A stretch of 64,000 bases of DNA from Macrobrachium rosenbergii (GCF_040412425.1 NC_089749.1:36155570-36219569); one strand, 5' to 3'; shown: positions 38,938 through 50,610, counted from the stretch's first letter. Notes: generated from the letters alone by a model not told the origin. Numbers and translations: made by a program.

Positions 38938-39002
38938 TGTATAATAAACGGACAAATAATTCATGACGTCTCCTTCAGCTCTTTCTTCTATATTTGTATA
39001 TA

Positions 39003-39448
39003 TATATGCATGTGTGCGTGCGTGCTTAATGTGTGTCCATGGGCAAGTACATATGATTACAGTTCGTTCCACACCGAGATGTGTATTTTTAAGTACTTAT
39101 CAGTCTGTATAAATGTGGTGCGGTATGTCCTGGTGCGAATGTATGTTTATCTACTCGTCTCTGTTTATTGAGAGCCATGAGGGTGTAGCATCTTGCCTTG
39201 ACAGGCCATGAAAAATTCATGGACCTGAGTGCCCCTATGGTTTGTAGTTGTCGTGCAGGCAGCTTTAGGTTGCATATTAAGGCTTAATTCTATTTTTGGT
39301 ATTGAAATTTATTTAAACATCCTTTCATTCTGCTTTTGTTCTCTTCTGTTATCTAAGCTTTGCCTCGCGTTGTTCTAGCTGCAGCTTCTGTTATTATCGT
39401 TGCGGCTGTCTGTGCCTTTCTATATAACGGAGGAATAATAATAACAAG

Positions 39449-39452
<4 letters not shown>
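39003..39452. other. anonymous DNA
   Basis: Nothing recognised. Confidence 0.35.

Positions 39453-39532
<80 letters not shown>
39453..39532. repeat. (GA)n microsatellite
   Basis: About 40 GA units. Confidence 0.97.
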
Positions 39533-39535
<3 letters not shown>

Positions 39536-40175
39536 ACAATAAAAGAAAGTTTTGGGGGACGTATTTAGAATTTGCTTTGAACTTCTCTCACTCCAAATAC
39601 TGAATAGGTTCGTTGCAGCTCTTGTATCACATAGAATATTTAATGTGACAGCAGTGATGTTGTAAGTGATGCTAAGGAGAAAAAGACGTAAGGCTTATCA
39701 GTCAGTTTGTAGAAAAGGGTGACTGCTATCCGTAAAAGAATTATTTAACGCAGTTTATTAACAGACCAAATAACTTGAGCAATAGACTGGGCCAACTGTA
39801 TTTTTCACTTGTAATATTGCCTTTTAGTTAAACTACGGTAATGATATTCATTAGCGGTTGTTTTAGGAAGATATGAACTGCTTTGCATTGCATGATTAAG
39901 ATGTACTTTTTTTATCGCGATGAGTGTACGAAACGAACAAAAAAGTACATGCTCTTAACAAAAGTGTTTAGGTTTTGACTGTTTACCACCTTTTACCATC
40001 TTTAAACACTTGTTCCTAACAAATAAAACGCAGTCGCCAAATAATGATTAGAAAAAGGCGTAGTTATACTATAGTGAAATGCGGGAAAAGAAAGTTTGCC
40101 ATTTACTATATGCAAGGTATATTTGACTTGTTTCAACGTAAGATTTTCTTGAATGATTCTGTTTTCGTGTAAACA

Positions 40176-40178
<3 letters not shown>
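39533..40178. other. anonymous DNA
   Basis: Nothing recognised. Confidence 0.35.

Positions 40179-40230
<52 letters not shown>
40179..40230. repeat. (TC)n microsatellite
   Basis: About 26 CT units. Confidence 0.97.
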
Positions 40231-40233
<3 letters not shown>

Positions 40234-41102
40234 CAATAACTAAAGTTCTGGCAAGCCTAGATTTCATGAGTATTTCACCGAATGAAATAGCGCTGGATTA
40301 CCTTTTTCCTTTGCCAGATTTTGTGTCTGGGAAAAAGAAGAGGGAAGATGAAAAATGCATAACAGGTTCGTCTTTGTACATGACTGCCGCGGATCACTGC
40401 GGAAAGCGTTGGAGTTGAAAACCCTCATCTCGTTCTCGTAGTTCGTTATCGGTAACTTTCGTTTAAAAGATGTCCTTCCTTTCCCGTCTTCATAATGAAC
40501 GTCTGTTTTGGCCTCTCATCCCTCCGTTGGGGCTGAGGGCGGTGGAAAGCGATAGAAGATAAATAAGAAGACAAGAGTTCGTCCTGCCAATCTCGGGATG
40601 CGTTCGTTGTGTGATGTAAGTTTTTATCAATGAAAAAGTTGACTACGTTTTTTCTTGTCAATCTTTTGGGAAAGATTGCGAAGTATTTCGGTCATTAAAG
40701 TTGACGGCGTTGTTTATTTTGCGCGTGCTCTTTATTTCTTCCTTCATTATCGTGCCTGTGCCATTCTTTGCGCGAGTGAGTGCACTTCTCTTTCTTCTAG
40801 AGGTAGCTGCATCAGGAATGATGCCAAATAAAGATAAGTGAATGATACACATAAGAGAGGGTGTTTGTTTCGTTTAAGGCCAACCTGGCTTGAAATTGCC
40901 CCTCTTTTTATCGCTTTAAGGCATTTTTTTCTCCCTAAGGCATTGTACTTCCCGGCCAACATCCTCTGAATTTTCAAAAATGCATTGTAAAAGTTTGTTT
41001 GCGTCCTTGTTATTTATATAAAACCGGGTTCTTTGGGAACATATTTTCCCAAAAAATATATTGGGCGAAAAGATTGCGAAACTGCCGTTATATAAATATG
41101 CT
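40231..41102. other. anonymous DNA
   Basis: Open frames on the minus strand at 40446-40977 are short and overlap one another; no domain recognised. Confidence 0.35.
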
Positions 41103-41117
41103 CTATCAGGAGGAAGT

Positions 41118-41392
41118 TAAGTATACTTTAGTTTAACCAGACTACTGAGCTGTTTAACAGCTCTCCTAGGGCTGGCCCGAAGGATTAGATTTATTTTACA
41201 TGGCTACGAACCAGTTGGTTACCTAGCAACGGGACCTACAGCTTATTGTGGAATCCGAACCACATTATACCGAGAAATGAATTTCTATCGCCAGAAATAA
41301 ATTCCTCTAATTCTTCATTGGCCGGTCGGAGAATAGAACGCTGGGCCAGCTGAGTGCTAGCTGAGAACGGTACCCACCCTTCCAATGAAGAC
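41118..41392 (-). mobile_element. tRNA-derived SINE, copy 3 (minus strand)
   Basis: A 275-bp insertion with a perfect 15-bp target-site duplication, CTATCAGGAGGAAGT, at 41103-41117 and 41393-41407. On the minus strand it has a tRNA-like head (AGCACTCAGCTGG; GTTCTATTCTCC), the shared body (CTGTAGGTCCCGTTGC) and a tail ending AAACTAAAGTATACTT. Head and body are more diverged than in the other two copies. Confidence 0.9.
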
Positions 41393-41407
41393 CTATCAGG
41401 AGGAAGT

Positions 41408-44400
41408 AAACGTTTGTTTTCTTATATGTAAATGTACTGATTTAGCACTGTGTTTGCCAATAGGATGGATGAGAAGAATGAATAGCTCTCCAGATCAAAC
41501 TGAAGGTGATCGGTGAGTGCGGAAGATTTACATGAATATTTGACATAGACAGGTGCATGGTAAATTTTGATTGAATGAAAGCAAACTGGAGGCTCAACAG
41601 AAAAGCTGATGACATATAGAAAAGGAAGAAGGGTTAACTTCATTTTCATGTTGAAGTGGATGAAATTTTTGAAAATGAGTGGGAAAATGTGCGACATTTC
41701 AACTACGCTTTCTATGGCTCCGATTTGGAGAAGGTTTGAGATTTGTGTAGCTGCTTCAGCTACAATTCCCCTCCCCATTTTAAAATACGAATGAAAATAG
41801 TGAACACATTTCATTTGTGTTCTGAAAGCGGGAGAAGATATGTCTCACTCAAATCTAAAAAACCTCAGATTTTCTCTAAATTCGTCGATTCGTGTGCGAA
41901 GTGTTTGATAAATATTTGTACCCAGGAAAGGCATATAATTGGATCAGTGGCAATACAATAGGGGCTCAGTATACATGATTGTGTGCTGTTATTAATTAGC
42001 AGCAGTTAAAGATATGGAACATGATAAATGTGAAAAACATCGTGCGACAACTTGACTTGGAAACCGCTGCAACGCCAAGCGCTATAACAGATGGGAGGCT
42101 TCAGGAAAAACAAGACTAAAATGGTAAAATAGAACTTCTTTGCCAACTCAGTTTGGGTCCATTTGGTTCAGTAATCAAGAGTAGTGAAAATCTATGGCCG
42201 CAGTGTGGTACACCACATAAAGTTACTTTACACTGTAGAAATCCCCTAAAAAAAATCAGACTTGGGGAAAAAGGAAACACAAGTTGTTACAAAAATATGT
42301 CCTTACTTAATTAACCATGTACTAGGGGATCTAAATCATGTGAAGATAAAGGTTAACGCACAAGAGAGAATGTGTTCTTGTACTTAATGATTGCCAGGGA
42401 TCCCCTCACGAACTATCCATAATACATCAAAATAAATTTGTTAACTTAAATTTTTTAAAGTCAGGCCATATATAAGTAAGGTAATAATAATTTTGGTGAA
42501 GGCCCAAGATTAATGTTACTGAATTGAAAACGGATTATTGAAGGTGGCTGAAAGGACGAATAAAGTGAAAGAGATGCAACGCACATATGGTAAAAAGATT
42601 ATATTTAGTGAAGAGATGGAAAAGGACAATTTTAGATGTTTTGGTCTTGCAGAAAGAATAGATGGGCTGTTTATAAAAAGATTAAAGAATTTGGAATTCT
42701 TAGAAAGACAAAGAAAACGAGACCTAGAAATTGCTGGGGCATCATTTGGCAGAAGTGCTAGAAGGGAAGGGTATGAGATAGTGCATGCAAAATGGAGGTG
42801 AGTAGCTCAGTATTTGTGAGGGGAAACTTGTGGATTTCTGATCAGTCTTCGGCAAATAAAATTTCTGTTGACTGAGACTTGTTTTGCACCGATATTCACC
42901 ATTGATCAAGCAGTCGAGGAGATGAATGTGACAATATGACTGCTAACAACGCTCTTGTTGTTGTTTTTTTTTTAACCATGTCAGTCCCAGACACTTCTTG
43001 TTCGAAAATTTGAAAGACTATGTTTGGGTATGTTTATTCCTCGTATACTTTGAATTGCTGAGGGGACACGCCCTTAGCAACTATTATCATTTTTCACCGT
43101 TTGTCTCATGAAGTTGCATTAACAAGCAAATGCTGCATACACACATGATGCTGTTTATAGATATCCCCACTGATTGTGTGCGCACAGTATTGTTTGTAGA
43201 TATTTTATAAACTTCATCGATAATAAGGATGGTTACAACATCAGTAGTAACAGCGATCCTTTTTTTTTTCATTCACTTTTTCTTGTCTTAGAGATAGGCT
43301 CAGGTAGACATTTTCTGGTCTTTAATTTCACCTGTTAGAATTTCTGAACAGAATTTTTCATTTTATAACAATAATTGTTTTATCTCTTGTTGTATCGATG
43401 TCAGTTTATTGTTTATATGTCATAGTTTACGTTTTACCTCTAAAATTTTACGTTTCCTTTTACGTCCCGTGTTCTTGAGGAGTTCCATTTAATAAGAGAG
43501 CAAAGTTCGGAATGTTACTGCCGTTTCAGCTTAAATAACGCATGAAGTCAGGACACTGAGGCACGCCTATCTTTCAGACTTCAACTGCTTGAGCAAAAAT
43601 GGTTGAGTTAGACCTTGTCTTATTTTTTATGGCCCTCACTCTTCTGTCCGCAAAAAAAAAAAAAAAAAAAAATTAAATAACAAACGTAAAAGTTTTGTTT
43701 TCTCTAAAAATTTCTATCAGATTTGCATTTTTCATTCATTTAACATAAGGAGAAATTTAGCAAAAAAGAAAGGCTATAGTACGGATTCCAATATCCCCCA
43801 CAATAAATGACGGAATAGTGAATTATCAATGGAACAACTTTGTTGAATGAACTGTAAAGTTATATTTTTACAGAATGAATCGGAAACGCAGCCTATTCCT
43901 GGGTTTTTTTTGTTAAGAACTAAGACGCCATGATGCTTAATTCTAAAAAGCTACAAGTGATAACTCAGTTCCAGAACTGCAGTAACTGCCAGGGCCACAG
44001 CTCTGCCGTGGAATTTCGATATTGGCTTTTTTTTAATGTATCATAACTCTGATGTCAACACTTTTTAAGGTGTGATAGCCCCAGTAGCGTCTCATCTGTG
44101 ATGACTAATAGTTCTAAGATTTTACAACTTGAGAACAATAATAAGTCTGACGGCTTCATTTTTACAATATTTCATTTCTCGGGTGACATGTTGTCTTAGA
44201 TAACGTAACTATGATGGTGCGTTGTCTAAGATATGGAAGCACTGGTGACTCATTTTCCATGGTGTACCAATAATAGCTGCTGTCATAACCAAAGGTTATG
44301 ACAGCATCATTCTAATGAGGCCTATATCTACAGATATCATTTATATAACAACCTTCGGAGGGAAGTGATAAGGATTTCAAAGGTATAACATCGATTGAAT

Positions 44401-45528
44401 GTCATTATGGGAAGAAAAAACTCGTAGACTTCATGAAAATATAAAGGAAGTTTTAAAATATTCCTCCTGTAAGTATGTCACTCATTCTGGAAAATCGTAG
44501 TCCAGAAGTCTTAAACGCGGAACTTTATTAATTCTGCGGTATATGTTTCTTGGATATTATTATTATTTTAGTTGTATCGAATAGGCTTCATAGGGGAAGG
44601 GCGATGCAAAACAATGTGGCTGTAAAAAATATCGTTGGCAAATCTAAAACAATTTTGAAACCCATTTCACCGTTTTATGAAAATCATGACGGTTACTGCT
44701 TCGTAATGCTTTTATAACCATTGTTTTTGGATTTGATTTTTATTCCTTGACCTACTGACCCTGCAGGGAGGTATCATATGTTATAAATATTTTTTATCTT
44801 AAAAGTATCTTAAGTGCATTTGCTTTAATCATATTTTATATTCTTTTGTTTTCAGTATTTTGAAATGCATTGACTCCTTTTGATATTTGGTTATGCGGAT
44901 GCCTCAACCTTTAATTTAAACTGGAATTCATAACAAGTAGAAGTTTTGACAAATGCGGATGATTGTTAGTAAACTAAGTACCAAATCTTGCTGCATAGCA
45001 ATGTGTTTGTTGCATATATATTTGAAAAACATGAAACCACGATGAGTTTTCTGTTTAATCAACTGAAAGAATCGTTAGCTTAGCCAAAGTTCAGTAGAAT
45101 AGACCCAGTATCCTTACTTGTCTACATAAGAAAAGGAAAGAACAACAGTAGATCCACCAGCCGATAAGTTTCCAATGAAGGCCCTAACTGCTTGAAAGCT
45201 TCGTAACCTTGTTGGAATAAGCGTTAATGATCCCTGTAAAGCAATAAATCTCTTTTGCAAATTAAGCCGCTTTACTTGTGTGATGACTATGCGAGATTTT
45301 TGTTTAAAATTACTTCGTTGTTACGAAATGAATAGAGATGCCTTCGACCCTTGCGTAACTGAATTTCTATTTATACAAAAAAAAATGGAAAACTGGCAGT
45401 TTTAGTTTGAATGAGAGTAAAGCCCAATCTTTACTTTCAGTTTACTAAACATTAACACCATTGAAACAAGCTTAAAGTTTACTTTGGCACCTTTTTAATC
45501 TCGATGAGTCTGAAAATACTTATACACA

Positions 45529-45530
<2 letters not shown>
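41408..45530. other. anonymous DNA
   Basis: No confident gene. An 87-codon frame at 42538-42801 contains NFRCFGLAERIDG and RQRKRDLE. This faintly recalls the C-terminal tail of some non-LTR retrotransposon proteins (FGHxERM...GRPRK), too weak to call. A poly-A run is at 43651-43669. A short hairpin (GCTGTCATAACC, loop AAA, GGTTATGACAGC) is at 44279-44305. Confidence 0.35.
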
Positions 45531-45596
<66 letters not shown>

Positions 45597-45597
45597 T
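45531..45597. repeat. (TTA)n microsatellite
   Basis: About 22 ATT units. Confidence 0.97.
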
Positions 45598-45747
45598 TGC
45601 TCGCCTAAAAGGTAACCAGAAGTAACAAACAGTGTGCCTGCAGAAACCTGAAAGGACTTTTTCTTTTTGAAGGTTATTCATGTTTAATTTTATGAAAAAT
45701 AAAAAATTTTTACCCCTTGAAAATTTTGAGAATAAATTGATGTGCAT

Positions 45748-45900
45748 CAACAATATCAATATCATAATGAAGTCGCTCAAATAATTTTTTAATTAAAATG
45801 TATTAACGCACGTCGAATATATAGAATAATATTGATATATGTATAATAATATCAATATCATAATGAAGTATATCAAATAATTTTTAATTAAAATATAATA
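45748..45900. repeat. 55-bp direct duplication
   Basis: Two copies (about 45748-45803 and 45846-45900) share ATATCAATATCATAATGAAG and AATTAAAAT. They lie 98 bp apart and lead into (TA)n at 45914-45987. Confidence 0.75.
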
Positions 45901-45911
45901 TATATGTATAT

Positions 45912-45913
<2 letters not shown>

Positions 45914-45987
<74 letters not shown>
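45914..45987. repeat. (TA)n microsatellite
   Basis: About 37 TA units. Confidence 0.97.
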
Positions 45988-45990
<3 letters not shown>

Positions 45991-46125
45991 TTTTCCTAAT
46001 AGTTTTGATGGTTCGGTGGTGTCTTGGGGTGGAATCGAGAATATGTATATTTTGGGTGATCAGTATCAGTCCTTCATGGGGAACAGGGCGTTATCCCTGT
46101 GCCTTCTCATAGCGGGGACATAACC

Positions 46126-46323
46126 ATGATTCCTCCACTTCCCCGACTGCCTGAAGATGACTTCTTCTTTGTTCCAGAGTACTACATTCTCTCATCAATT
46201 TTGTTGTTGATGGCGGTCGTAGTTGTCATGCTGTGTGTAGTGCTGGGGGTCAAATGCGCAAAGAAACATTATGCAAATAAACACTTGACCAAAGAGAAGC
46301 CAGCCCCATGTGTTGCTCTTTAG
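46126..46323 (+). CDS. candidate 65-residue single-pass membrane microprotein
   Basis: The ATG at 46126 is in a good context (ATAACCATGA). The frame is also open upstream to 46060, but no earlier ATG exists in it. The product has an acidic and aromatic N-terminal part (LPEDDFFFVPEYY), one strong hydrophobic segment of about 23 residues (residues 21-43, LLLMAVVVVMLCVVL in its centre), then a basic tail (CAKKHYANKHLTKEK). That is the layout of a type III or tail-type single-pass membrane protein with the basic end in the cytosol. I recognise no family. It lies just left of a Gypsy-like element and could be an exon of a host gene, a piece of a transposon, or a chance ORF. Confidence 0.4.
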   Translation: MIPPLPRLPEDDFFFVPEYYILSSILLLMAVVVVMLCVVLGVKCAKKHYANKHLTKEKPAPCVAL

Positions 46324-46663
46324 CTGGTGCATGAGTCGGGGGAATAGAACTCATTGCTTCTCCCATGCCGAGAGCAGCATAATTGGTGGCCAAGCTACTG
46401 AAAAACATTTAGAATGAATATGTTATATATTTCATTTTTTTCAGTTAAGCATTTTTCTTGGAGATATTCTGGGCAAGGGTGAAATTTTGTATTTAAAATT
46501 ATTAAACACAGTGTTTCATTTGTTGACCACCAGTGAATAGGGTTATTTGTGTGTGCACGAGGCAAAGTGATAAACATGTTTTGTTCTCCTTCAGTTTTAC
46601 TGAAGTGTATTAAGACCAGGGAAACAAGTATAGTTGCTTGATGGAATTATGCCCTTTTTTTAT

Positions 46664-46873
46664 CTAGTATATTCTAATACCTCATAAATAACTAGATAAA
46701 CTTAATTTGATTTTTCAAGTGATAATCAAGTTTTAATGGATCAGTGTTACCTTTAGAGTGTTCAGTCATAATTTTATTGTTATGAGGGTTCAGGTATCTG
46801 GTTTAAGGGAGGTAAATTTTTGGATTTTGTGACTAGTTGTGTAATAACCAGGTACTTGGTACACTTCATGACA
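46664..46873 (+). repeat. 5' LTR, 3' part
   Basis: Matches 50280-50487 at roughly nine of ten positions (ACTTAATTTGATTTTTCAAG and TTTAGAGTGTTCAGTC are shared). It ends CATGACA. The true LTR start lies further left and cannot be fixed. Confidence 0.75.
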
Positions 46874-46881
46874 ATATTATT

Positions 46882-46899
46882 TGGTGCCCAGACCCAGGA
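46882..46899 (+). promoter_or_regulatory. candidate primer-binding site
   Basis: TGGTGCCCAGACCCAGGA begins eight bases after the LTR end and starts with TGG, as retrotransposon primer sites do. The tRNA is not identified. Confidence 0.4.
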
Positions 46900-46944
46900 G
46901 AACAAAGCAAAATATCATTCTGATGTATGGTTTATACTGGTGGT

Positions 46945-47218
46945 AGCCCTTCGTTGGCTGAGTTGGTTGAGCTTCAGACTGTCATTCGATGGGCCGGAGT
47001 TCAATTCCCCCGGCCGGCTGATGAAGAGTTAGAGGAAGTTATTTCTGGTGATAGAAATTCATTTCTCTCTATAATGTGGTTCGGATTCCACAATAAGCTG
47101 TAGGTCCCGTTGCTAAGTAACCAATTGGTTCTTAGCCATGTAAAATAAGTCTAATCCTTCGGCCCAGCCCTAGGAGAGCTGTTAATCAGCTCAGTGGTCT
47201 GGTAAAACTAAGGTATAC
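46945..47218 (+). mobile_element. tRNA-derived SINE, copy 2
   Basis: A 274-bp insertion flanked by a perfect 13-bp target-site duplication, TTATACTGGTGGT (46932-46944 and 47219-47231). The head has an excellent A box (TGGCTGAGTTGG, 46955-46966) and a B-box-like GAGTTCAATTCC (46997-47008). Body and tail match the copies at 26.8 and 41.1 kb. It lies in the leader between primer site and gag of the Gypsy-like element, so it is younger than that element. Confidence 0.92.
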
Positions 47219-47316
47219 TTATACTGGTGGTGTTAGGGATATATTTAGATAGGAGTGTGACCACATAGCTGTTTTGAATTGTATTGTAAAATATTTAGTT
47301 GAGTAACTTAGAGAAA

Positions 47317-48633
47317 ATGGCTCTGTTCGAAGTTCAGAAGTTTTTAGCAGCTCCATCCATCAGAGAGTTATCTGAATCCAACCTGACTAAGGCACAGTGG
47401 ATTGCTTTACCAGTTGCTTTTGGGGGTAATGTATCTAGTGGTATGATTGAAGCACAAATCAAATGTAATGCAATTCAAGCATTAATAGACTCTGGTAAAG
47501 TGGCCACAGAGTTAAGTGAGGTGTATGAATTGTTGAATGCAGCTGAGATAGAATTTACATATAAGCAAGGGCAAGAAAAAGAGAACGATGATGCAGAGGC
47601 ACAGCTTAGACGTTTAGAAACGGAAGAAAATGTGTGTAGATTGAAGGTGCTAGAATCAGAAGAAAAGTTGATTAAGCTGGAGATGCAAAAGAGAGAGTGC
47701 AAAAGAAGAAAGAGAAAGAGCAAGACATGAGAAGGAGATGGAGGTAATCAAAGTTCGCTCCACATTACCTGTAACCCCATATAATTATATCCAAGGTAAC
47801 TCAGACACTGTGTTTGATGCAGTAAGAGTGCAGAAATTAATTCCAAAGTTTACAAAAGAAGCTCCAGATGAGTTTTTTGAGCACTTTGAATAAGTGGCTT
47901 CAGGTATGGGGTGGCCAGAGGATAAATGGTCAGTCTTGTTACAGAGTGTTCTCATTGATAAAGGAAGAAATGCCTATTTAGCCTTATCAGCTAATCAGTG
48001 TAAAGAGTACGATGTACTGAAACACAATGTGTTACAAGTTTATCAGATGACCCCTGGATATTACAATGAAAGATTCAGATCTTTGAGAAAGGATAACAAG
48101 ATGGCTTTCTTGGCTTATGCCTACAAAGTAAGAAGATGTTTCAGACGATGTTTGGAGGCTGCTAAAGTTAAATCTACGGACGAACTTGAGGAGTTAGTAG
48201 TCCTAGAGCAATATCTTAGAGGAATTCCTGAACACATAAGAGCTTATTTAAGAGAGAGAGAGAGGTTAAGAAACTTGACAGAGCTGTTACACTGAGTGAA
48301 GATTACAATATAGTCAGTAGCAGAAGGAATTATAATGTCAAGTACCAGAACCAACAACTAACAGGTTATAGGTCTCAATCAGGTTTTAGGAACATTGATG
48401 TAAGAGACCCTTCTAGTGGCTATGCCAGTAGAAAGCTAGGATATACCCCTCAGCAATCGAGTGGTAAATCCTCACCTTCCAGTTTCTCAAGACAGATACA
48501 GAAGACTAATGTTGTCTGCTACAAGTGTGGAAGAGTAGGTCACTACAGTCGAGATTGTTATAAGACACAACAGCAGATCAAGCCAGTTGGTCAAGTGGTT
48601 AAAGGTAATCAGGTTAAGCAAGTATTCCCCCAC
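47317..48633 (+). pseudogene. gag of the Gypsy-like element
   Basis: The first ATG is at 47317 (ATGGCTCTGTTCG). The N-terminal part has a long charged helix (about residues 75-135). A frameshift in the AAAGAGAAAGAG tract near 47715 moves to the capsid part: VFDAVRVQKLIPKF, FFEHFE, one stop at 47891, then WSVLLQSVLIDKG, YNERFRSLRKD and EQYLRGIPEHIRAY. A second frameshift within GAGAGAGAGAG near 48262 leads to a Gln/Ser-rich stretch and a perfect CCHC zinc knuckle, CYKCGRVGHYSRDC (48517-48558). The frame ends at about 48633. Both frameshifts sit in simple repeats, so slippage is the likely cause. Role: capsid and nucleic-acid binding in virus-like particles. Confidence 0.85.
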
Positions 48634-48701
48634 TGAACACTGAGAATAGACAAGCAGAGCATTTAGCAACCAGTGGAAATGTAACCTCAAGCAGTTAGTG
48701 G

Positions 48702-50280
48702 TTGAGCAGTTTGGAGGCTTTTAAGCCATATATCTATGAAGGTATGCTGACAACTCAAGGAGGGAGTGTGCAGGTGCCAGTCAAGGTATTACGTGATACA
48801 GGGAGTAACCATAGTGTGGTAGTTCGTGGTGCTCACCCACAGTTGGAGAAGAATCTCACCGGAGACTCAGTTATTTTGAAGGGTATAGGAGGAGAGGAAT
48901 TAACGCCTATATGCCACTTACATCTGTCCTGTGAATTGGTGACAGGAAGTATTGATTTTGCTGTAAAGAACTCACTAGCTGTTGAAGGTGTACATGTTTT
49001 ACTGGGTAACGAAGTTGGTGGTGTACCCTTCGTTCCTTGTCCTATAATGACAGACAAACCATTGAGGATTAGTCCTACGGTAGAGTTAGAGAAGAAAAAC
49101 CCCCACCTGTTTCCAAGTTGTGTGACTACCAGGAGTATGAAGAGAACTATATTTGCAAGTGAAGAAATTGAGGATTTACCTGTATCAAAAGGATCTTTGA
49201 GCTTAGAAGAGCTATTCCAGGAAAGTGAAGGTTCCCCTAGTGTTAGTAATGAAGAAATCACCCAAGAAGAGGATCCAGTTGTTGTTGAAGAGACTCAGCC
49301 TAGTCAAAATGCTCCTGAAGATAGAAATGAAACTACAGTAGCAGAGTTAGCAGATATTGAGAGTTCAGCCCTTGAAGTTGGTCAAGTGACTAGAGAGAAG
49401 CTAATGGAACTGCAGAAGAAGGATACTACGTTGGCTGATTTGTTTTTCAGAGTTGTTAATCAAGAAGAGATGCAACAAACTCCTACCTGTTATTATCGAA
49501 AGGAAGGATTGCTAATGAGGAAGCATCAAACTACAGGTATACCAGGAAAAGCTGAATGGGGGGAATATCATCAAATTTTTATTCCATATCCGTTGAGGGA
49601 GCAAGTGGTAGCAGTAGCACACGAGTCTGGACATATGGGAATCAGGAAGACTGTGGAGAAGCTTTTGAAGTATTTTTTCTGGCCTGGACTTCACAAGAAT
49701 GTTAGCAAGTTTTGCAGAGAGTGTCACACATGCCAGATAGCTGGGAAATCGAATGAAACTATTCAGAAAGCCTCCCTTACAACCCATAGAAGTTAAAGGA
49801 GAACCCTTTAGCAAGGTGATTATAGATGTGGTTGGACCGCTTCCAAAAACGGAGAATGGAATTGAATATCTGCTTACATTAATGTGTCCAGTAACAAGGT
49901 ATCCTGAGGCGATTCCTGTAAGAATTATAAGTGCAAAGGTAATTGCTGAGAAGTTGGTGGAGTTTTTCTCCAAGTTTGGAATACCAGAAATTGTACAAAG
50001 CAATAGAGGAATGAACTTTACTTCAAAATTATTCCAGGATGTGATGAACTTGTTAGGAGTGAAACAACAGTTATCAACTGCTTACCATCGAGAGACTCAA
50101 GGAGCCTTGGAAAGGTTCCACCAGACATTGAAAAGTATGTTAACAAAGTACTGTAATGAATCTTGAAGGGAATGGGATGTTGGTTTACCCTTGATGTTAT
50201 TTGAAGTTAGGAATGCTTACCAAGAAAGTATGGGATGATCACCAAATGAAATGAATTTTTGTCGAGACGTGAGAGGTCCC
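48702..50280 (+). pseudogene. protease-integrase polyprotein, broken
   Basis: The frame 48702-49796 (364 codons) begins with a retropepsin: VLRDTGSNHSVVV (active site DTGS, 48786-48825), GIGGEELTPI, then VHVLLGNEVGG at about 48990. An acidic linker of about 150 residues follows. The integrase zinc-binding domain (HESGH...CRECHTCQ, 49620-49735) comes next in the same frame. A frameshift near 49755 moves to the catalytic core: IIDVVGPLPK, QSNRGMNFTS (second catalytic Asp is Asn), ETQGALERFHQTLK (catalytic Glu present). After a stop at 50164, WDVGLPLMLFEVRNAYQES and RDVRGP continue to 50280, where LTR sequence begins. No RT motif (such as a YxDD box) was found between protease and integrase. The single change at the active site and the breaks make it inactive. 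Confidence 0.88.
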
Positions 50281-50487
50281 TAGTATATCCTAATTCCTCA
50301 CACATAACTTGATAAACTTAATTTGATTTTTCAAGTGATAAGCGAGTTTTAAGGGATCACTGTTACCTTTAGAGTGTTCAGTCGTAATTTTATTGTTATG
50401 AGGGTTCAGGTATCAGGCTCAAGTGAGGTGAATTTTTGGATTTGTGACTAATTGTGTAACAACCAGGTACTTGGTACACTCCATGAC
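50280..50487 (+). repeat. 3' LTR remnant
   Basis: Copy of 46664-46873. It starts directly at the integrase end and stops at a TA/CATA-rich tract, so both sides are truncated. Confidence 0.8.
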
Positions 50488-50605
50488 TATATATATACAT
50501 ATATATATACTGTATATATATATATACATATACGTATGTATGTATGTATGTTATCCCCCCATACATGGACGGGAGGAGCTTACCTTTATGAAGAGTTGGT
50601 AGGCA

Positions 50606-50610
<5 letters not shown>

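Larger units (their letters stand above)
37168..38995 (-). mobile_element. Penelope-like element 2, inverted pair
   Basis: The minus-strand copy spans about 37168-38423 (RT and GIY-YIG parts); a plus-strand partial copy spans about 38395-38995. The outer parts, 37190-37610 and 38610-38995, are long reverse complements including the untranslated tail and terminal ribozyme-like motif. The plus copy has only the endonuclease end and the tail. Both outer termini carry the terminal motif. Confidence 0.85.
46664..50487 (+). mobile_element. Ty3/Gypsy-like element with gag, protease and integrase but no RT between them
   Basis: A 209-bp direct repeat (46664-46873 and 50280-50487) marks LTR sequence at both ends; the right copy is only the last part of the LTR, joined directly to integrase. 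Inside are gag (47317-48633) and a protease-integrase frame (48702 onwards). Between protease and integrase there is only a linker of about 150 residues with no RT or RNase H motif. The order protease-integrase is the one known for Gmr1-like Ty3/Gypsy elements, in which RT follows integrase. Here anything after integrase is deleted. A simple RT deletion from a normal Gypsy is the alternative. Confidence 0.75.

Noticed and set aside
39360..39542. Arg-Glu or Ser-Leu repeat proteins at (GA)n/(CT)n tracts (also 16120-16344, 23340-23669, 50396-50676, 52643-52867)
   Set aside because: Repeat-driven frames without flanking conserved sequence.
42538..42801. Possible C-terminal fragment of a non-LTR retrotransposon protein
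   Set aside because: Only a loose FG-x-x-ER pattern; no endonuclease or RT motif nearby.
46949..47012. A genuine tRNA gene at the A-box/B-box sequence
   Set aside because: The sequence cannot fold into a full cloverleaf by eye, and it is the head of a 274-bp unit with target-site duplications, so it is a SINE.
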